DNA from: Hygrophila difformis
Lineage: Eukaryota; Streptophyta; Magnoliopsida; Lamiales; Acanthaceae
Reading direction: 5' to 3'
NCBI GenBank assembly: GCA_030278955.1
Contig: JAOANR010000002.1
Span: forward strand, 14,778,238 to 14,842,237
Length of the DNA stretch: 64,000 bases
Shown: in pieces, positions 36,577 through 49,543 of the stretch
How the letters are laid out: each line of letters begins with the position of its first letter
How positions within the stretch are numbered: position 1 is the stretch's first letter
The notes under the pieces: generated by a model
The model's database searches: none
Seen by the model: the letters and a program-made list of their open reading frames with translations, nothing else
Told to the model about the DNA's origin: nothing
Position numbers and translations under genes: made by a program

Positions 36577-36969
36577 GTAGTAGTAGTAGTAGTAGTAATA
36601 ATAATAATAACCACAATAAAATAATATGTATATGGTACTCTATCTTTAGATATTCGCAAGATTTAGCCTATCTTTAGTATATTGTTATAACCTTCAATGA
36701 TAGCAAAATATTTGAAAATCAAATCTTGGATCCTAAATCTCTAAATAACCGCCCTTTACTTCTTTTTAAATTTAATCTTTTTCATCTTCCTAATTTACTA
36801 TTCAAATCAATTCTATGTACACAAAAAAATAAAATAGAAGGAATTAATAAATAACTACAACAATATATATTATATTTTTAATGTAGCATATCTTTAAGAT
36901 GATATGCAATATATATTATATATTTAATATATGTGTAGGATATCTAGAAGACAACAAGAAGATAGTTGG

Positions 36970-38282
36970 TGTAATACCCCGTAAGAATGCATAAGCATTT
37001 ATTTTTGAAACCCGAATAGTTTGTATCCCAAATAAACAAAAGGACCCTAACTCTTAGCGCGAGAAAAGCCGAAACACAACTTCGGGGACGAAGTTGATTC
37101 TTAAGGGGGGTAGACTGTAATACCCCAGATTTTTATCAACGTCCAAAGGAATAAAATTTATTCCGATCAATGTCGAAACATCTCCGAGAAGAAGAAAATA
37201 ATTTATCACAATAAATTATTGCTCGGAAATAAAACGCCGATAGATTCAAATTCAAAATGGAATAAAAGAGGGAAAGGAAGCCCGAAGACATTCCATCAAT
37301 TGAGTCAAGACAATTGGAATTAAATTCAAGAAGGAAAAGAATTTTAATTCCAAGAACCCGTGAAGTCGGAAGAAATTTAATGATACAATCGCAATCAATC
37401 AATCGGTCAATAAGTCGCGCAACTTCGGGGACGAAGTTGATTCTTAAGGAGGGTAGATTGTAATACCATAGAAATTGCCCGATATATATGTATGAATATA
37501 TATATTTTGATCAATTCACTAAGTAGATTTTTAATCAAATCTATATATATTTATATGTTCAAATATGTGCTTAAAGATTAGTATATTATTTTCTACAAAA
37601 CATACTTTAAAAAAATTATATATATTTGTCTTTTCAAATAAATATATGGATTTCAATATCAAGTGTAATAAGTATATGGTTCATAGAATATTTTAAATCC
37701 ATATACAAGTTTATATACACATATATACCTTGGTCTTGAAATAATCTTTCCAAACATGTACACATGTATATACATGTATATATTTACATGTTTAAATTAT
37801 AATGAGAATTATCTATTTTCTATATATCCTTGATTAATCATTCTACCCATATTTTTTTATGAATTATTCTAGAATAATTCATAAAAAAATATGGGTAGAA
37901 TGATTAATCAAGGATATATAGAAAATAGATAATTCTCATTATAATTTAAACATGTAAATATATACATGTATATACATGTGTACATGTTTGGAAAGATTAT
38001 TTCAAGACCAAGGTATATATGTGTATATAAACTTGTATATGGATTTAAAATATTCTATGAACCATATACTTATTACACTTGATATTGAAATCCATATATT
38101 TATTTGAAAAGACAAATATATATAATTTTTTTAAAGTATGTTTTGTAGAAAATAATATACTAATCTTTAAGCACATATTTGAACATATAAATATATATAG
38201 ATTTGATTAAAAATCTACTTAGTGAATTGATCAAAATATATATATTCATACATATATATCGGGCAATTTCTATGGTATTACA
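36970..38282. mobile_element. Insertion E: composite of three LTR-start modules, the last a perfect palindrome
   Basis: The 1313-bp insertion has termini TGTAATACC..GGTATTACA and the perfect TSD GTTGG (36965-36969 and 38283-38287). The 3' LTR of C (at about 42122) is the empty site. Module 1 (36970-37115) and module 2 (37116-37458) each end in AACTTCGGGGACGAAGTTGA plus a polypurine tract abutting the next TGTAATACC. Module 3 (37459-38282) is a palindrome. There is no PBS and no coding sequence. Confidence 0.9.
37459..38282. repeat. Perfect 824-bp palindrome (412-bp arms, no spacer)
   Basis: I compared the arms line by line, and the right arm is the exact reverse complement of the left throughout. 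The centre is GAATTATTCT/AGAATAATTC (37870/37871). The left end is an LTR start (TGTAATACCATAG) after a polypurine tract. The right end coincides exactly with the end of insertion E and its TSD. The arms are AT-rich. Confidence 0.97.
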
Positions 38283-40407
38283 GTTGGAGTAAATCTTGGG
38301 AAGATTTAACATCCAAATATGTCGACCCTTCACCCCTTTTTAAACCACATTCCCATCATCTTCATATCTTGTTGCTAAAAAAAAAAAAAAAAAAAAAAAA
38401 AAACAGATTTATATGTACAAAAAAAAAAGAGAAGAACGAAGAGAATAGAAAAAAAAATATAGAGATTAGATCGTTGAACGACTTCGACGGAGAAGAAGGC
38501 ACCTTGGACGAGATCCAACACTCCACAGCCGTATGAGGGAGAACGAAGGATCTCGGAGGGAGAACGAAGGACGTGGAAGCCACGCCTACGAATCGACGAG
38601 CCGGATAATCCAAATTTAGGTAAGTTAACGCTTACATGGTTTTGGGAGACTTAAAATACGTTGAATCTAATGAATTAAATCAAGAACGTAAAATCTGTCA
38701 AAACGTAATCTTTAACGGCGCAGTATTTTTATACAATTTTTCCGAACCCCTAAACCTGTTCAAACGAAGAAACTTAAAACATGAAAAACGTTCCTAAGAG
38801 ATTATTCTAGCTTCTGTAAAATTTTCATAATTTTTCATTGTGTTTGATATCCGAAAACGATCACAAACGAGCCTGCCATAGATTTAGATCTTGAAACGGT
38901 GACAGATTTTACTTTTGAACTTGAGGTTGATTTTTACTCTTGATTTAGGCCGATTTAGGATTGGTGTTAAACATAAGAATTGTAGATCTATACGTTAAGA
39001 ACACCTCCGTAAAGTTTTAGAATTTTTCGTCGAAATTTGATATCGAAAATCGACTCCAAACCGAACTGTTCAAAAATTAGATCTTGAAATCTTGACAGAT
39101 TCTTGGCTCGAACTTGTTGGCGTTTTTGACAATAGATATAGGATGAATTAGATCTTTTGCTGAACATGAAACTTGTAGATATATGTCTTAAGAAGGTCTC
39201 TGTAAAATTTCGTTAATTTTGGAGTTGATTTGCTATGTAAAAACGTGAAATCTTGGAACTGCTGTATAAGAAATTCGGACAGATTTGTATCCTAACAGAA
39301 ATCTGCGTTTTTGACTTAATTCGGTATCTCGGATTGAAAAAGTTAAAACACGAAAGTTGTAGATCTCGACGTTTTGGAGTCAGTCGTGAAATTTCGGAAT
39401 TTTTGAAATTAAATCTGATTTTAGACGAAATTTAGAGTAAACTGTGGTTGATCGAGTCAAATCTTGAAATCTTGTGGAAACGGTGAAAATAGCCTTTAAG
39501 GTTGAAACGGATAGAAATTATTTGAAATACGATACACGAAACGAGAAGATTAAAATATTGCGGGTTATGACTAAGCTAGATACTGTCAATGTTCTCTGCG
39601 GCTTGGGACATAAGAGCCCAAGTGTATGTCTAGGTTGACGTAAGAGCCCTAGCGAAACACTGATCGTATGGCTAGCGGACGGATTAACTCTAATTAAAAG
39701 TTAGACCATGATACCTGTGGACATAAGAGCCCAGGCGTAAGGCTGGCGGACATAAGAGCCCTAGCGGTGGTGAACTGTAAAAGAATCGAAACGAGACATC
39801 GATAAGGGAATCCAATTAAATCCTTGATAACTTGTGTTTTTAAAATTTATGGCAACTTATTTAATTACGTCGCAAGCTATGTTTATGATCTTATGAATCC
39901 ATACTTCTAAATTATGCGATTACATGAATTATTTAAATTATGCACATGTTTTCATTAAATTAAATAAAGGCTTTGAAACCTCATAATCTTGTATGTGTTA
40001 ACTTACTCAGCACGTAGTGCTGACCAAAACCGTATTTTTTTCCTGTTTCTTTCAGAGCTGAAGAATATGCATCATCATATGCATTCATGGGAATTTTGGG
40101 GAAATGCTTTAATTGTAAATGTTACGTTAGACTAGAAATTGCATGAACGGGCCTGTTTAACCCGTAATTCTGGCCGTGTTAGCTATATTTAAATTCCGCT
40201 GCATTATACTTATGTAGATATTATTTTCCGCTGCAACTGTAATGATATTATTTTCAAATTATATATAAATGGGCTGTTTGAATGTTTTAAATTCTGAAAA
40301 AAAACCATAGCCTTGCATCTCTTTAGTGAGCTCGGAGAAACCGTGTCTTGCTAGAGAGGTGTGGCGGTGACACCCCGACCTGGGTGACCAAAAACCGGGG
40401 TGTTACA

Positions 40408-41114
40408 AGGTGGTATCAGAGCCCGGCTTATTTTAAAATTAGTATTATTATTTTTAAACTACTAGATTATTATTTTTAAACTATTATATTAAACCATTAT
40501 TATTTTTAAATTACAATTATAGAAGTCCAAATTATTTTTAGCCAAATTATTTTTGAGCCCAAACAATAATTATTTTTGACCCAATGTAGAGGTCCAAGAA
40601 TTTTAGCTATTATTTTAAATCATCCATCCCATGGAATAAATTTTTATTTTAAAAACCCATGGGAAAAAAAAATAGTGCATTTATTTTCGGGGGGATCATC
40701 AATTGCATGTGCATATTGCATTTCTATACCTTAGATAACCTAGAAGTGACGATGTTCTAACTTAGATCTTCTGCTTGCACTAGATAACTTAGAAGTTTGA
40801 CATCGAATTAGGAACGCTAAATAGATACTGATCTTGCCTCAGTTCTAGATCGCATTCATCTAAGCGCACGCCTAAGCATAACAAATCTCGGTCTTAGCCA
40901 TTCCTATCTTTGTACGAATTAGATCATTTCCTTATGTGGAACAATAAAAATTAAGTTTTTATTAAAACACTCTTTATTCCAAAAATCTTGTTTGGTTTCC
41001 CAAACAACAAATCCATTTCAAACGCACGGCTCATTTAAACCTTGACCCGAACCTTCTTGAGAATAATGAATAGCCAGTTATGGGGACATAACTGAAGTCC
41101 TAAGGGGGAGAGGA
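40408..41114 (+). other. Internal region of element C: PBS, leader remnant, polypurine tract
   Basis: TGGTATCAGAGCC (40411-40423) is complementary to the 3' end of plant initiator tRNA-Met. The following leader matches that of element A up to about the pre-gag ATG. The 3' part rejoins at CAGTTATGGGGACATAACTG and the tract AAGGGGGAGAGGA (41102-41114), directly before the 3' LTR. All coding regions are deleted. Confidence 0.85.
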
Positions 41115-41686
41115 TGTGATACCCAATAGAAATTTATTTTTGGAGTTCGACTCGATAAGATGTATCCTGAAAAAAAAATAAAATAAAATAAAATAAACAA
41201 ATTCAAATTATTTTGAACTACGTTATGGCTTGATCCCTTCACCGGGTACGTAGGCAGCTTAGAAGTTTCAATTCTAAGTTCAGTCACAAAATAATAAAAC
41301 AAACAAAAAGTCCTTAGCACGAGAAAAGCCGAAATACAACTTCGAGGACGAAGTTGATTCTTAAGGAGGGTAGACTGTAATACCCGAGAATTTTGCAACA
41401 TAAAATAAATAAATAAATAAAAAAATAAATAATAAATACAATATATAAATAAAATAAATAATTTAAACATAAAACGAGAAATGGAATTTAATTCCAAAAG
41501 ATGAAATGAGAAATAAAATTTAATTCAAGAAATAATTAAATATCCAAGAACCCGTGAAGTCGAAAATTGTAATATCCTACATTATTCTAAATATATTTTA
41601 AATTAATCTATTGATATATTAAAACCATTTTATTACGTGTCTAATTACTGTACGCATAATTATTAATTAACACTTTATTTTATAAT

Positions 41687-41732
<46 letters not shown>

Positions 41733-44240
41733 GTAGTAGTAGTAGTAGTAGTAATAATAATAATAACCACAATAAAATAATATGTATATGGTACTCTATC
41801 TTTAGATATTCGCAAGATTTAGCCTATCTTTAGTATATTGTTATAACCTTCAATGATAGCAAGATATTTGGAAATCAAATCTTGGATCCTAAATCTCTAA
41901 ATAACCGCCCTTTACTTCTTTTTAAATTTAATCTTTTTCATCTTCCTAATTTACTATTCAAATCAATTCTATGTACACAAAAAAATAAAATAGAAGGAAT
42001 TAATAAATAACTACAACAATATATATTATATTTTTAATGTAGCATATCTTTAAGATGATATGCAATATATATTATATATTTAATATATGTGTAGGATATC
42101 TAGAAGACAACAAGAAGATAGTTGGAGTAAATCTTGGGAAGATTTAACATCCAAATATGTCGACCCTTCACCCCTTTTTAAACCACATTCCCATCATCTT
42201 CATATCTTGTTGCTAAAAAAAAAAAAAAAAAAAAAACAGATTTATATGTACAAAAAAAAAAGAGAAGAACGAAGAGAATAGAAAAAAAAATATAGAGATT
42301 AGATCGTTGAACGACTTCGACGGAGAAGAAGGCACCTTGGACGAGATCCAACACTCCACAGCCGTATGAGGGAGAACGAAGGATCTCGGAGGGAGAACGA
42401 AGGACGTGGAAGCCACGCCTACGAATCGACGAGCCGGATAATCCAAATTTAGGTAAGTTAACGCTTACATGGTTTTGGGAGACTTAAAATACGTTGAATC
42501 TAATGAATTAAATCAAGAACGTAAAATCTGTCAAAACGTAATCTTTAACGGCGCAGTATTTTTATACAATTTTTCCGAACCCCTAAACCTGTTCAAACGA
42601 AGAAACTTAAAACATGAAAAACGTTCCTAAGAGATTATTCTAGCTTCTGTAAAATTTTTATAATTTTTCATTGTGTTTGATATCCGAAAACGATCACAAA
42701 CGAGCCTGCCATAGATTTAGATCTTGAAACGGTGACAGATTTTACTTTTGAACTTGAGGTTGATTTTTACTCTTGATTTAGGCCGATTTAGGATTGGTGT
42801 TAAACATAAGAATTGTAGATCTATACGTTAAGAACACCTCCGTAAAGTTTTAGAATTTTTCGTCGAAATTTGATATCGAAAATCGACTCCAAACCGAACT
42901 GTTCAAAAATTAGATCTTGAAATCTTGACAGATTCTTGGCTCGAACTTGTTGGCGTTTTTGACAATAGATATAGGATGAATTAGATCTTTTGCTGAACAT
43001 GAAACTTGTAGATATATGTCTTAAGAAGGTCTCTGTAAAATTTCGTTAATTTTGGAGTTGATTTGCTATGTAAAAACGTGAAATCTTGGAACTGCTGTAT
43101 AAGAAATTCGGACAGATTTGTATCCTAACAGAAATCTGCGTTTTTGACTTAATTCGGTATCTCGGATTGAAAAAGTTAAAACACGAAAGTTGTAGATCTC
43201 GACGTTTTGGAGTCAGTCGTGAAATTTCGGAATTTTTGAAATTAAATCTGATTTTAGACGAAATTTAGAGTAAACTGTGGTTGATCGAGTCAAATCTTGA
43301 AATCTTGTGGAAACGGTGAAAATAGCCTTTAAGGTTGAAACGGATAGAAATTATTTGAAATACGATACACGAAACGAGAAGATTAAAATATTGCGGGTTA
43401 TGACTAAGCTAGATACTGTCAATGTTCTCTGCGGCTTGGGACATAAGAGCCCAAGTGTATGTCTAGGTTGACGTAAGAGCCCTAGCGAAACACTGATCGT
43501 ATGGCTAGCGGACGGATTAACTCTAATTAAAAGTTAGACCATGATACCTGTGGACATAAGAGCCCAGGCGTAAGGCTGGCGGACATAAGAGCCCTAGCGG
43601 TGGTGAACTGTAAAAGAATCGAAACGAGACATCGATAAGGGAATCCAATTAAATCCTTGATAACTTGTGTTTTTAAAATTTATGGCAACTTATTTAATTA
43701 CGTCGCAAGCTATGTTTATGATCTTATGAATCCATACTTCTAAATTATGCGATTACATGAATTATTTAAATTATGCACATGTTTTCATTAAATTAAATAA
43801 AGGCTTTGAAACCTCATAATCTTGTATGTGTTAACTTACTCAGCACGTAGTGCTGACCAAAACCGTATTTTTTTCCTGTTTCTTTCAGAGCTGAAGAATA
43901 TGCATCATCATATGCATTCATGGGAATTTTGGGGAAATGCTTTAATTGTAAATGTTACGTTAGACTAGAAATTGCATGAACGGGCCTGTTTAACCCGTAA
44001 TTCTGGCCGTGTTAGCTATATTTAAATTCCGCTGCATTATACTTATGTAGATATTATTTTCCGCTGCAACTGTAATGATATTATTTTCAAATTATATATA
44101 AATGGGCTGTTTGAATGTTTTAAATTCTGAAAAAAAACCATAGCCTTGCATCTCTTTAGTGAGCTCGGAGAAACCGTGTCTTGCTAGAGAGGTGTGGCGG
44201 TGACACCCCGACCTGGGTGACCAAAAACCGGGGTGTTACA
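41115..44240 (+). repeat. Element C 3' LTR (3126 bp, uninterrupted)
   Basis: This copy lacks insertion E (empty site GATAGTTGGAGTAAATC near 42118). Apart from that and small microsatellite length differences it is nearly identical to the 5' LTR. A second PPT-like tract followed by TGTAATACC lies at 41376. Confidence 0.93.
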
Positions 44241-44245
44241 TTTTT

Positions 44246-44535
44246 GGCTTCTCTCCTACGTTCTTGGGCTTTGATTTTCGGGTTATTCTTGGTCTATAAA
44301 CTCCTATTTTAAATTCATTTCGAACTCAAATTAATTTTGTATTCGAAATCTTGAGTTCGTCAACATTTGACTCCCGTTCAATAATTTATTTAATTAAATT
44401 ATTTCCGACTTCACGGGCTCTTGGAAATTAAATTCCTTTTTAGTCTTGGAATTAAATACCATTTCTTTTTCTTTTTATTTTATTTTATTTATTTATTTAC
44501 ATGACTAAGCCGTGACTAATTTCGTGGGTATTACA
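44246..44535 (-). repeat. Element B 3' LTR, piece 3 of 3 (LTR start)
   Basis: On the minus strand it starts TGTAATACCCACGAAATTAG at 44535. It aligns to 49250-49538 of the other B LTR. It is followed on the internal side by the tract CTAAGAAGGGTAGAC (44536-44550) and, further in, a second tract before TGTAACGGCC (44726-44740). Confidence 0.85.
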
Positions 44536-44802
44536 GTCTACCCTTCTTAGAAATCAACTTCGTCCTCGAAGTTGGGTATTAGTTGTGCTAACAAGATGTT
44601 TACATTAGCATGACCGAGAAGAAACACGTAGGACATAATTAGGACGTAAGTAATCGCAAGCTAGGAACTAATATGGAAATTTTGAGCGTACCTCGACTAG
44701 GGTATTGGTTGTTTGGGCCGTTACATCCTCCTCCCCTTAAGCTTACAGTTATGTCCCCATAACTATGGTTGAATCGGTTTGAAACAGGGTCGGGTAACGT
44801 TC

Positions 44803-47800
44803 CTACATGTCTGACTCCAACTCCCATTTTGTTGTCTCCGCTTCATGGCTAGACCAAAGAATCTTGACCATTTTCACGGTCTTATTCCGTGTCACCCTCT
44901 CCTTGACATCGAGTATTTGCACTGGGACCTCTTTATAAGTCAAATCGTCGTCTAGTTCAATTACTTCGGGCCGAAGTACATGTGTCGGGTCCGGCACATA
45001 CTTCTTTAGTTGTGAAACATGGAATACATTATGAACTTGAATCAATTGTGGCGGTAAAGCCAGTCGATATGCTAGATTTCCGACTCGTTCTAGAATCTCA
45101 TAAGGTCCTATGTAGCAAGAAATTAACTTTCCTCATTTGCCAAAGCGCATCACCCCCTTCATTGGTGATATCTTCAGCATAATCTTATCTCCCACTTGAA
45201 ATTCTAGATCTTTCCGTCTCACATCGGCATAACTTTTTTGTCGGTCATGAGCAGCTTTCATCTTCCCTTGGATTACTTTAATTTGCTGGGCCATATCCTC
45301 GACCAGTTGTGGTCCCACTACCACAGCCTTATCGCCTTCTTCCCAACTCAGCGGGCTTCGGCACCTTCGCCCATACAGTGCTTCGAACGGTGCCATGCCG
45401 ATGCTAGCATGGTAGCTATTATTGTAGGAAAACTCAATTAGTGGTAAATGATTTTCCCAACTTCCTTTAAACTCCAACAAACATGCCCTTAGCATGTCTT
45501 CCAATGTTTGAATGTCCTCTTAGTTTGTCCATCCGTCATCGGGTGGAATGCAGTGCTCCTCTTAATCTGTGTATCGGGGGCTTCTTGCAACTTAGTCCAA
45601 AAGTGAGAGACAAATCTACTGTCTCTATCATAAATGATGTCATGTGGTACCCCATGTCGTCGTACCACATTATCAATATACGCTCGTGCCAACTGATCCA
45701 TGGTCCAAGTGTCCTTCATTGGGATACACATGGCTGTCTTTGTTAGCCTATCCACAATCACCCAGATCTTATTCATCCCTTTAGGTGATTGGGGTAATCC
45801 CGAAACAAAATCCATCGAAATGCTATCCCATTTCCAACTCGGGATTTCCAGTGGTTGCATCAATCCTAAGGGTTTTTGTCGGACTTCTTTGACATTTTGG
45901 CAAGTGAGGCATCTCGCCACAAACTCTACCACTTCCTTCTTCATTCTCGGCCACCAATAATTCTTCTTTAAGTCCTTATACAGCTTGTCGCCCCCGGGGT
46001 GAACTGAGTAGGGTGTGTTGTGCCCTTCCTCCATCAATCTTTGTTTCAGTTCCACACATTTTTGTGGCACGCACCACCTTCCCTTAAAGCGAATGCTTCC
46101 ATCTTCATGGATAGCAAACCCTATTGCCTTTCTATCGGCAATGCTCTCCTTAATTCTTTCCAACTTCTCGTCGCCGGGTTGGGCGAGTTTAATTTCATCA
46201 AATATGGTTGACTCTACTATCATTGCGTTGACCACTTCATTCACTGTGCCGGAATGCACATGCCCTAGGTTCAAACCTTGCCAAGTCCATGTACAACGCC
46301 GGCGGAATCATCAGTGAATTTGCTACATGTTGGGTTTTCCGACTTAAGGCATCGACTACCACATTAGCCTTCCCTTCATGATAGGAGATTTTCAGATCAT
46401 AGTCTTTGATCAGCTCCAACCATCTCATTTGTCTCAAATTCAACTCCTTCTGAGTGAATATGTACTTGAGACTCTTTTGATCAGTGAACATTTGACACTT
46501 TCGCCCATAAAGATAATGTATCCATATCTTCAGAGCGAATACGAATGCTGCCAACTTCAAGTCGTATGTCGGGTAGTTTTCCTCGTGAGGTTTTAATTGC
46601 CATGATGCGTATGCAATGACCCTCTGATCTTGCATCAAAATGCATCTCAATCCTTCATTTGAAGCATCACTGTAAACCTCGAAGTCATCATTCTCTGATG
46701 GTAGGGCTAATACGGGTATAGTCGTGAGTCGTTTCTTTAACTCTTGAAATGCAGTCTCACATTCACTAGTCCACTCGTACTTGACTCCCTTCTTCAACAT
46801 TTGGTTAAGAGGCGTGCGATTTTTGAGAAGTCCTTCACAGATCGCCTATAATATCCAGCTAGTCCAAGAAAACTTCTTATTTCTGTTGGACTTGTCGGTG
46901 CTACCCACTCTGTCACTGCCAAAATTTTTTCCGGATCTACTGAAACTCCATCAGCGGATACTATGTGTCCAAGGAATGCTACCTCCTTCAACCAAAAGTC
47001 GCATTTGGATAGCTTGCCATAGAGTTGATTCTTGCGCAAGATCCCTAACACTTGATGCAAATGTTGGGAATGCTCCTCCTCGCTTTTTGAGTAGATCAGA
47101 ATGTCGTCAATGAACACTACTACAGACCGATCTAATAAGTCTCGAAACAATGAACATTGCAAGGGCATTTGTTAACCCAAAGGATAACACTGTGAACTCG
47201 TAGTGTCCATAACGACTTCGAAACGCCGTCTTCGGAATATCTTTCTCGGCGATTCTCAGTTGGTGATAACCAGATCTCAAGTCGATCTTTAGAACACCGA
47301 AGCTCCCTTCAACTGATCGAATAGATCCTCAATCCTCGGTAGTGGATACTTATTCTTGATGGTCACTTGATTCAGTCCCCTATAGTCGATGCAAAGTCGT
47401 AACCCTCCGTCATTCTTCTTAACCAATAAAACCGGTGCTCCCCACGGAGAAGTACTCGGCCTTATGTATCCTTTCCCCAACAGTTCTTTGAGTTGCTCCT
47501 TCAACTCTTTCATTTCCAACGACGCCATACGGTACGGAGCTTTTGAAACAGGTTCCGTTCCCGGATGAGATCTATGGTGAATTCAAGATCCCACTCAGGT
47601 GGCATGCCAGGAACGTCTTCGGGAAATACATCTGGGTATTCTCTTACCACTGGGATGTTGTCAACCTTATTTACTTCCACCTCAAGGTTGTGAACGTAGC
47701 ATGCATATAGCGTGTACCCCTTATGCTTCAAGCTACACAATTTGAGGGCGTTAACAATCTTGTTGCTTTTCTTAGGGGGTTGGGAGTAAAAGATAACTCT

Positions 47801-47890
47801 CTTCCCCCTACTTTTTGACAGGGTAATCTTCTGTTTCTGACATTCAATCACTGCTTTATACTGGGACAACCAATCCATGCCCAGTATCAC
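44803..47890 (-). pseudogene. Element B pol remnant: protease to integrase, multiply frameshifted
   Basis: The reading order from 47890 is: protease [35 protein letters not shown] and FIDDILIYS; RNase [12 protein letters not shown] and [11 protein letters not shown]; integrase [23 protein letters not shown] and IYDRDSRF; C-terminal VFHVSQLKKYVPD; and a chromo-like tail with TKWELESDM. At least five frame breaks separate the open stretches (near 47290, 47160, 46790, 46260 and 45500), and a stop follows ESDM. In the integrase core, ISDRDS reads IYDRDS. The element cannot move on its own. Confidence 0.88.
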
Positions 47891-47904
47891 TACTTTTCCA
47901 TAAT

Positions 47905-49538
47905 GATCACCCCCTAATTAGTGCTCAGTCTATTCGTAATGGGATTTTTGAAAATTTGTTTTTATCATTCAAAGGGAATTTCGACCGTTTGTTTAGAAAA
48001 TCTCAATTTCACAAAATATAGTATGTGTTTCGTCATAGTTCGCGCCTTTTGAGTTTAAAAATTCATTTTAAAGGCGAACGACTTGATATTTGCACAGTGG
48101 CTCAAAAACATCCTAATGAACAACTTTCATGTTCTAAGTTTTTCGAAATAAAGTGAGGAACCAAGTCAAAAATCACGTTTTCCACAGAAAAGTCATGCTG
48201 TGTTTCAGATTCGACCTACTGTAAATAATTCGATTTTTCGACTCACCAAACCGACTCCAAAAATTCAGAAATTTTATGGACATCTTCTAGACTCAATTAT
48301 CTACGACTTTCATTCACATTGCACAAGCTAGTTCGGTTTAGATCAAATAGAGAAATGCAGATGAAGTTCGAAGTCCTACACAGTCATATTTTTGAAAATT
48401 CTGAATAAACGCAAAGAAACCAGATCAGATTTGAGGCGTCAAATGGTGATAAAAAATTCTGAAATTTTTACACAACGTAGATTAAAGTCTTAGGAACAAA
48501 ATCTTAGTTTTAAATTTTCCGTTTAAAGCGCTCGAAATGGTCCGAAAAATTAGATCTTTAGAACTGCGCATCCATGTATCCTTTTTTGACAGATTTTACG
48601 TTTAATACTTAAGCTTATGTTTCGTTCGATTTTTAAGCCACCAAAATTGATTGCAAAGAGTCAACTTACAGGATGTGATGTCTACGGTTTTAGATCTCGT
48701 CGGTTTGGCTTCCGGGATCACGAGCAAGTCCAAAATCTCCTAATCTCTTCCTTTCGTTCCGATTCATAGTTGCAAAGTTGAAATAATTCTATGTTAGACT
48801 TTATATTACTTAATCGGACATGAACTAACGACTACTACCTTTCCTTACCACCAAACTACACCGGGATAGCCTCCAAACTCGTCCACGGGTCTGCCTCCTC
48901 GCCGGAATGCACTCCAAGACTTCGAAACTAGGGTTTTTCGGTGGTTTGAACGTAGGAGAGAGTTGTGGGAGTGATTAAAGGGCGTTCGGGAGCTGGATAG
49001 GGGATACTTATAACCCCTAACAACCCCCACACGGATTCGGATATGCAGGTCTTGGGGGCGCAAGAAATGGAACAAAAATCGAAAAATCCGGAGTCGGGCG
49101 AGAGGATCGCGCAAGGTCCGCAACAGGCGCGACGGCGCGCCCGTGGCGCGGTTTTGGGGGATTACCGCAGCACCACTGCGCGGCTCCAGCCTGGGCCGCG
49201 TGCCGGGCTGGGTCGTGCGATCCCGTCGGGCCTTTTTTCCTCTCTTTTGGGCTTCTCTCCTACGTTCTTGGGCTTTGATTTTCGAGTTATTCTTAGACTT
49301 TAAACTCCTATTTTAAATTCATTTCGAACTCAAAATAATTTCGTGTTCGAAATCTTGAGTTCGTCGACATTTGACTCCCGTGCAATAATTTATTTAATTA
49401 AATTATTTCCGACTTCACGGGCTCTTGGAAATTAAATTCCTTTTTGGTCTTTGAATTAAATTTCATTTCTTTTTATTTTTATTTCATTTATTTATTTATT
49501 TACGTGACTAAGCCGTGACTAATTTCGTGGGTATTATA
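47905..49538 (-). repeat. Element B 5' LTR, truncated
   Basis: It aligns with 34623-35964 plus 44246-44535. It joins the protease remnant directly at about 47900, so one deletion removed the gag gene, leader, PBS and the LTR 3' part. The outer end reads GTATTATA, the same CA to TA decay as in element A. TTTTT follows. Confidence 0.82.
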
Positions 49539-49543
49539 TTTTT

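Larger units (their letters stand above)
35965..40407 (+). repeat. Element C 5' LTR, interrupted by insertion E
   Basis: Without E and its TSD copy this is about 3.1 kb, equal to the 3' LTR. It contains an internal polypurine-like tract and LTR-start-like TGTAATACCCGAG at 36226, (ATA)n/(TAG)n microsatellites at about 36538-36610, a long A-run at 38378-38403, and several copies of ACATAAGAGCCC at 39600-39760. Confidence 0.9.
35965..44240 (+). mobile_element. Element C: young non-autonomous deletion derivative of a Tekay-like LTR retrotransposon
   Basis: LTRs at 35965-40407 (including the 1.3-kb insertion E) and 41115-44240 start TGTGATACCCAATAG and end CCGGGGTGTTACA. The flanking TSD is TTTTT. 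The internal region is only 707 bp and lacks gag and pol. It keeps an intact iMet PBS, leader sequence related to that of element A, and a polypurine tract. The LTRs are almost identical by eye, so insertion was recent and must have used enzymes supplied by another element. Confidence 0.92.
2623..49538 (-). mobile_element. Element B: degenerate Tekay-like Ty3/gypsy retrotransposon, hosting elements A and C
   Basis: The minus-strand element starts with an LTR complementary to TGTAATACCCACGAAAT (44535 downward) and its LTR ends at 2623. TTTTT flanks both outer ends (2618-2622 and 49539-49543). This is a weak TSD on its own, but it is supported by CACTA-like sequence on both sides. The 3' LTR is split into three pieces by insertions A and C. 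The internal region retains protease to integrase remnants (44803-47890) with many frameshifts. The gag gene, leader and PBS are deleted. Confidence 0.8.

Noticed and set aside
37459..38282. Palindrome as a simple assembly or hairpin-read artefact
   Set aside because: Its right end coincides exactly with the TG..CA-type terminus and the 5-bp duplication GTTGG, and the 3' LTR of C shows the empty site. An artefact would not end there. Raw reads should still be checked.
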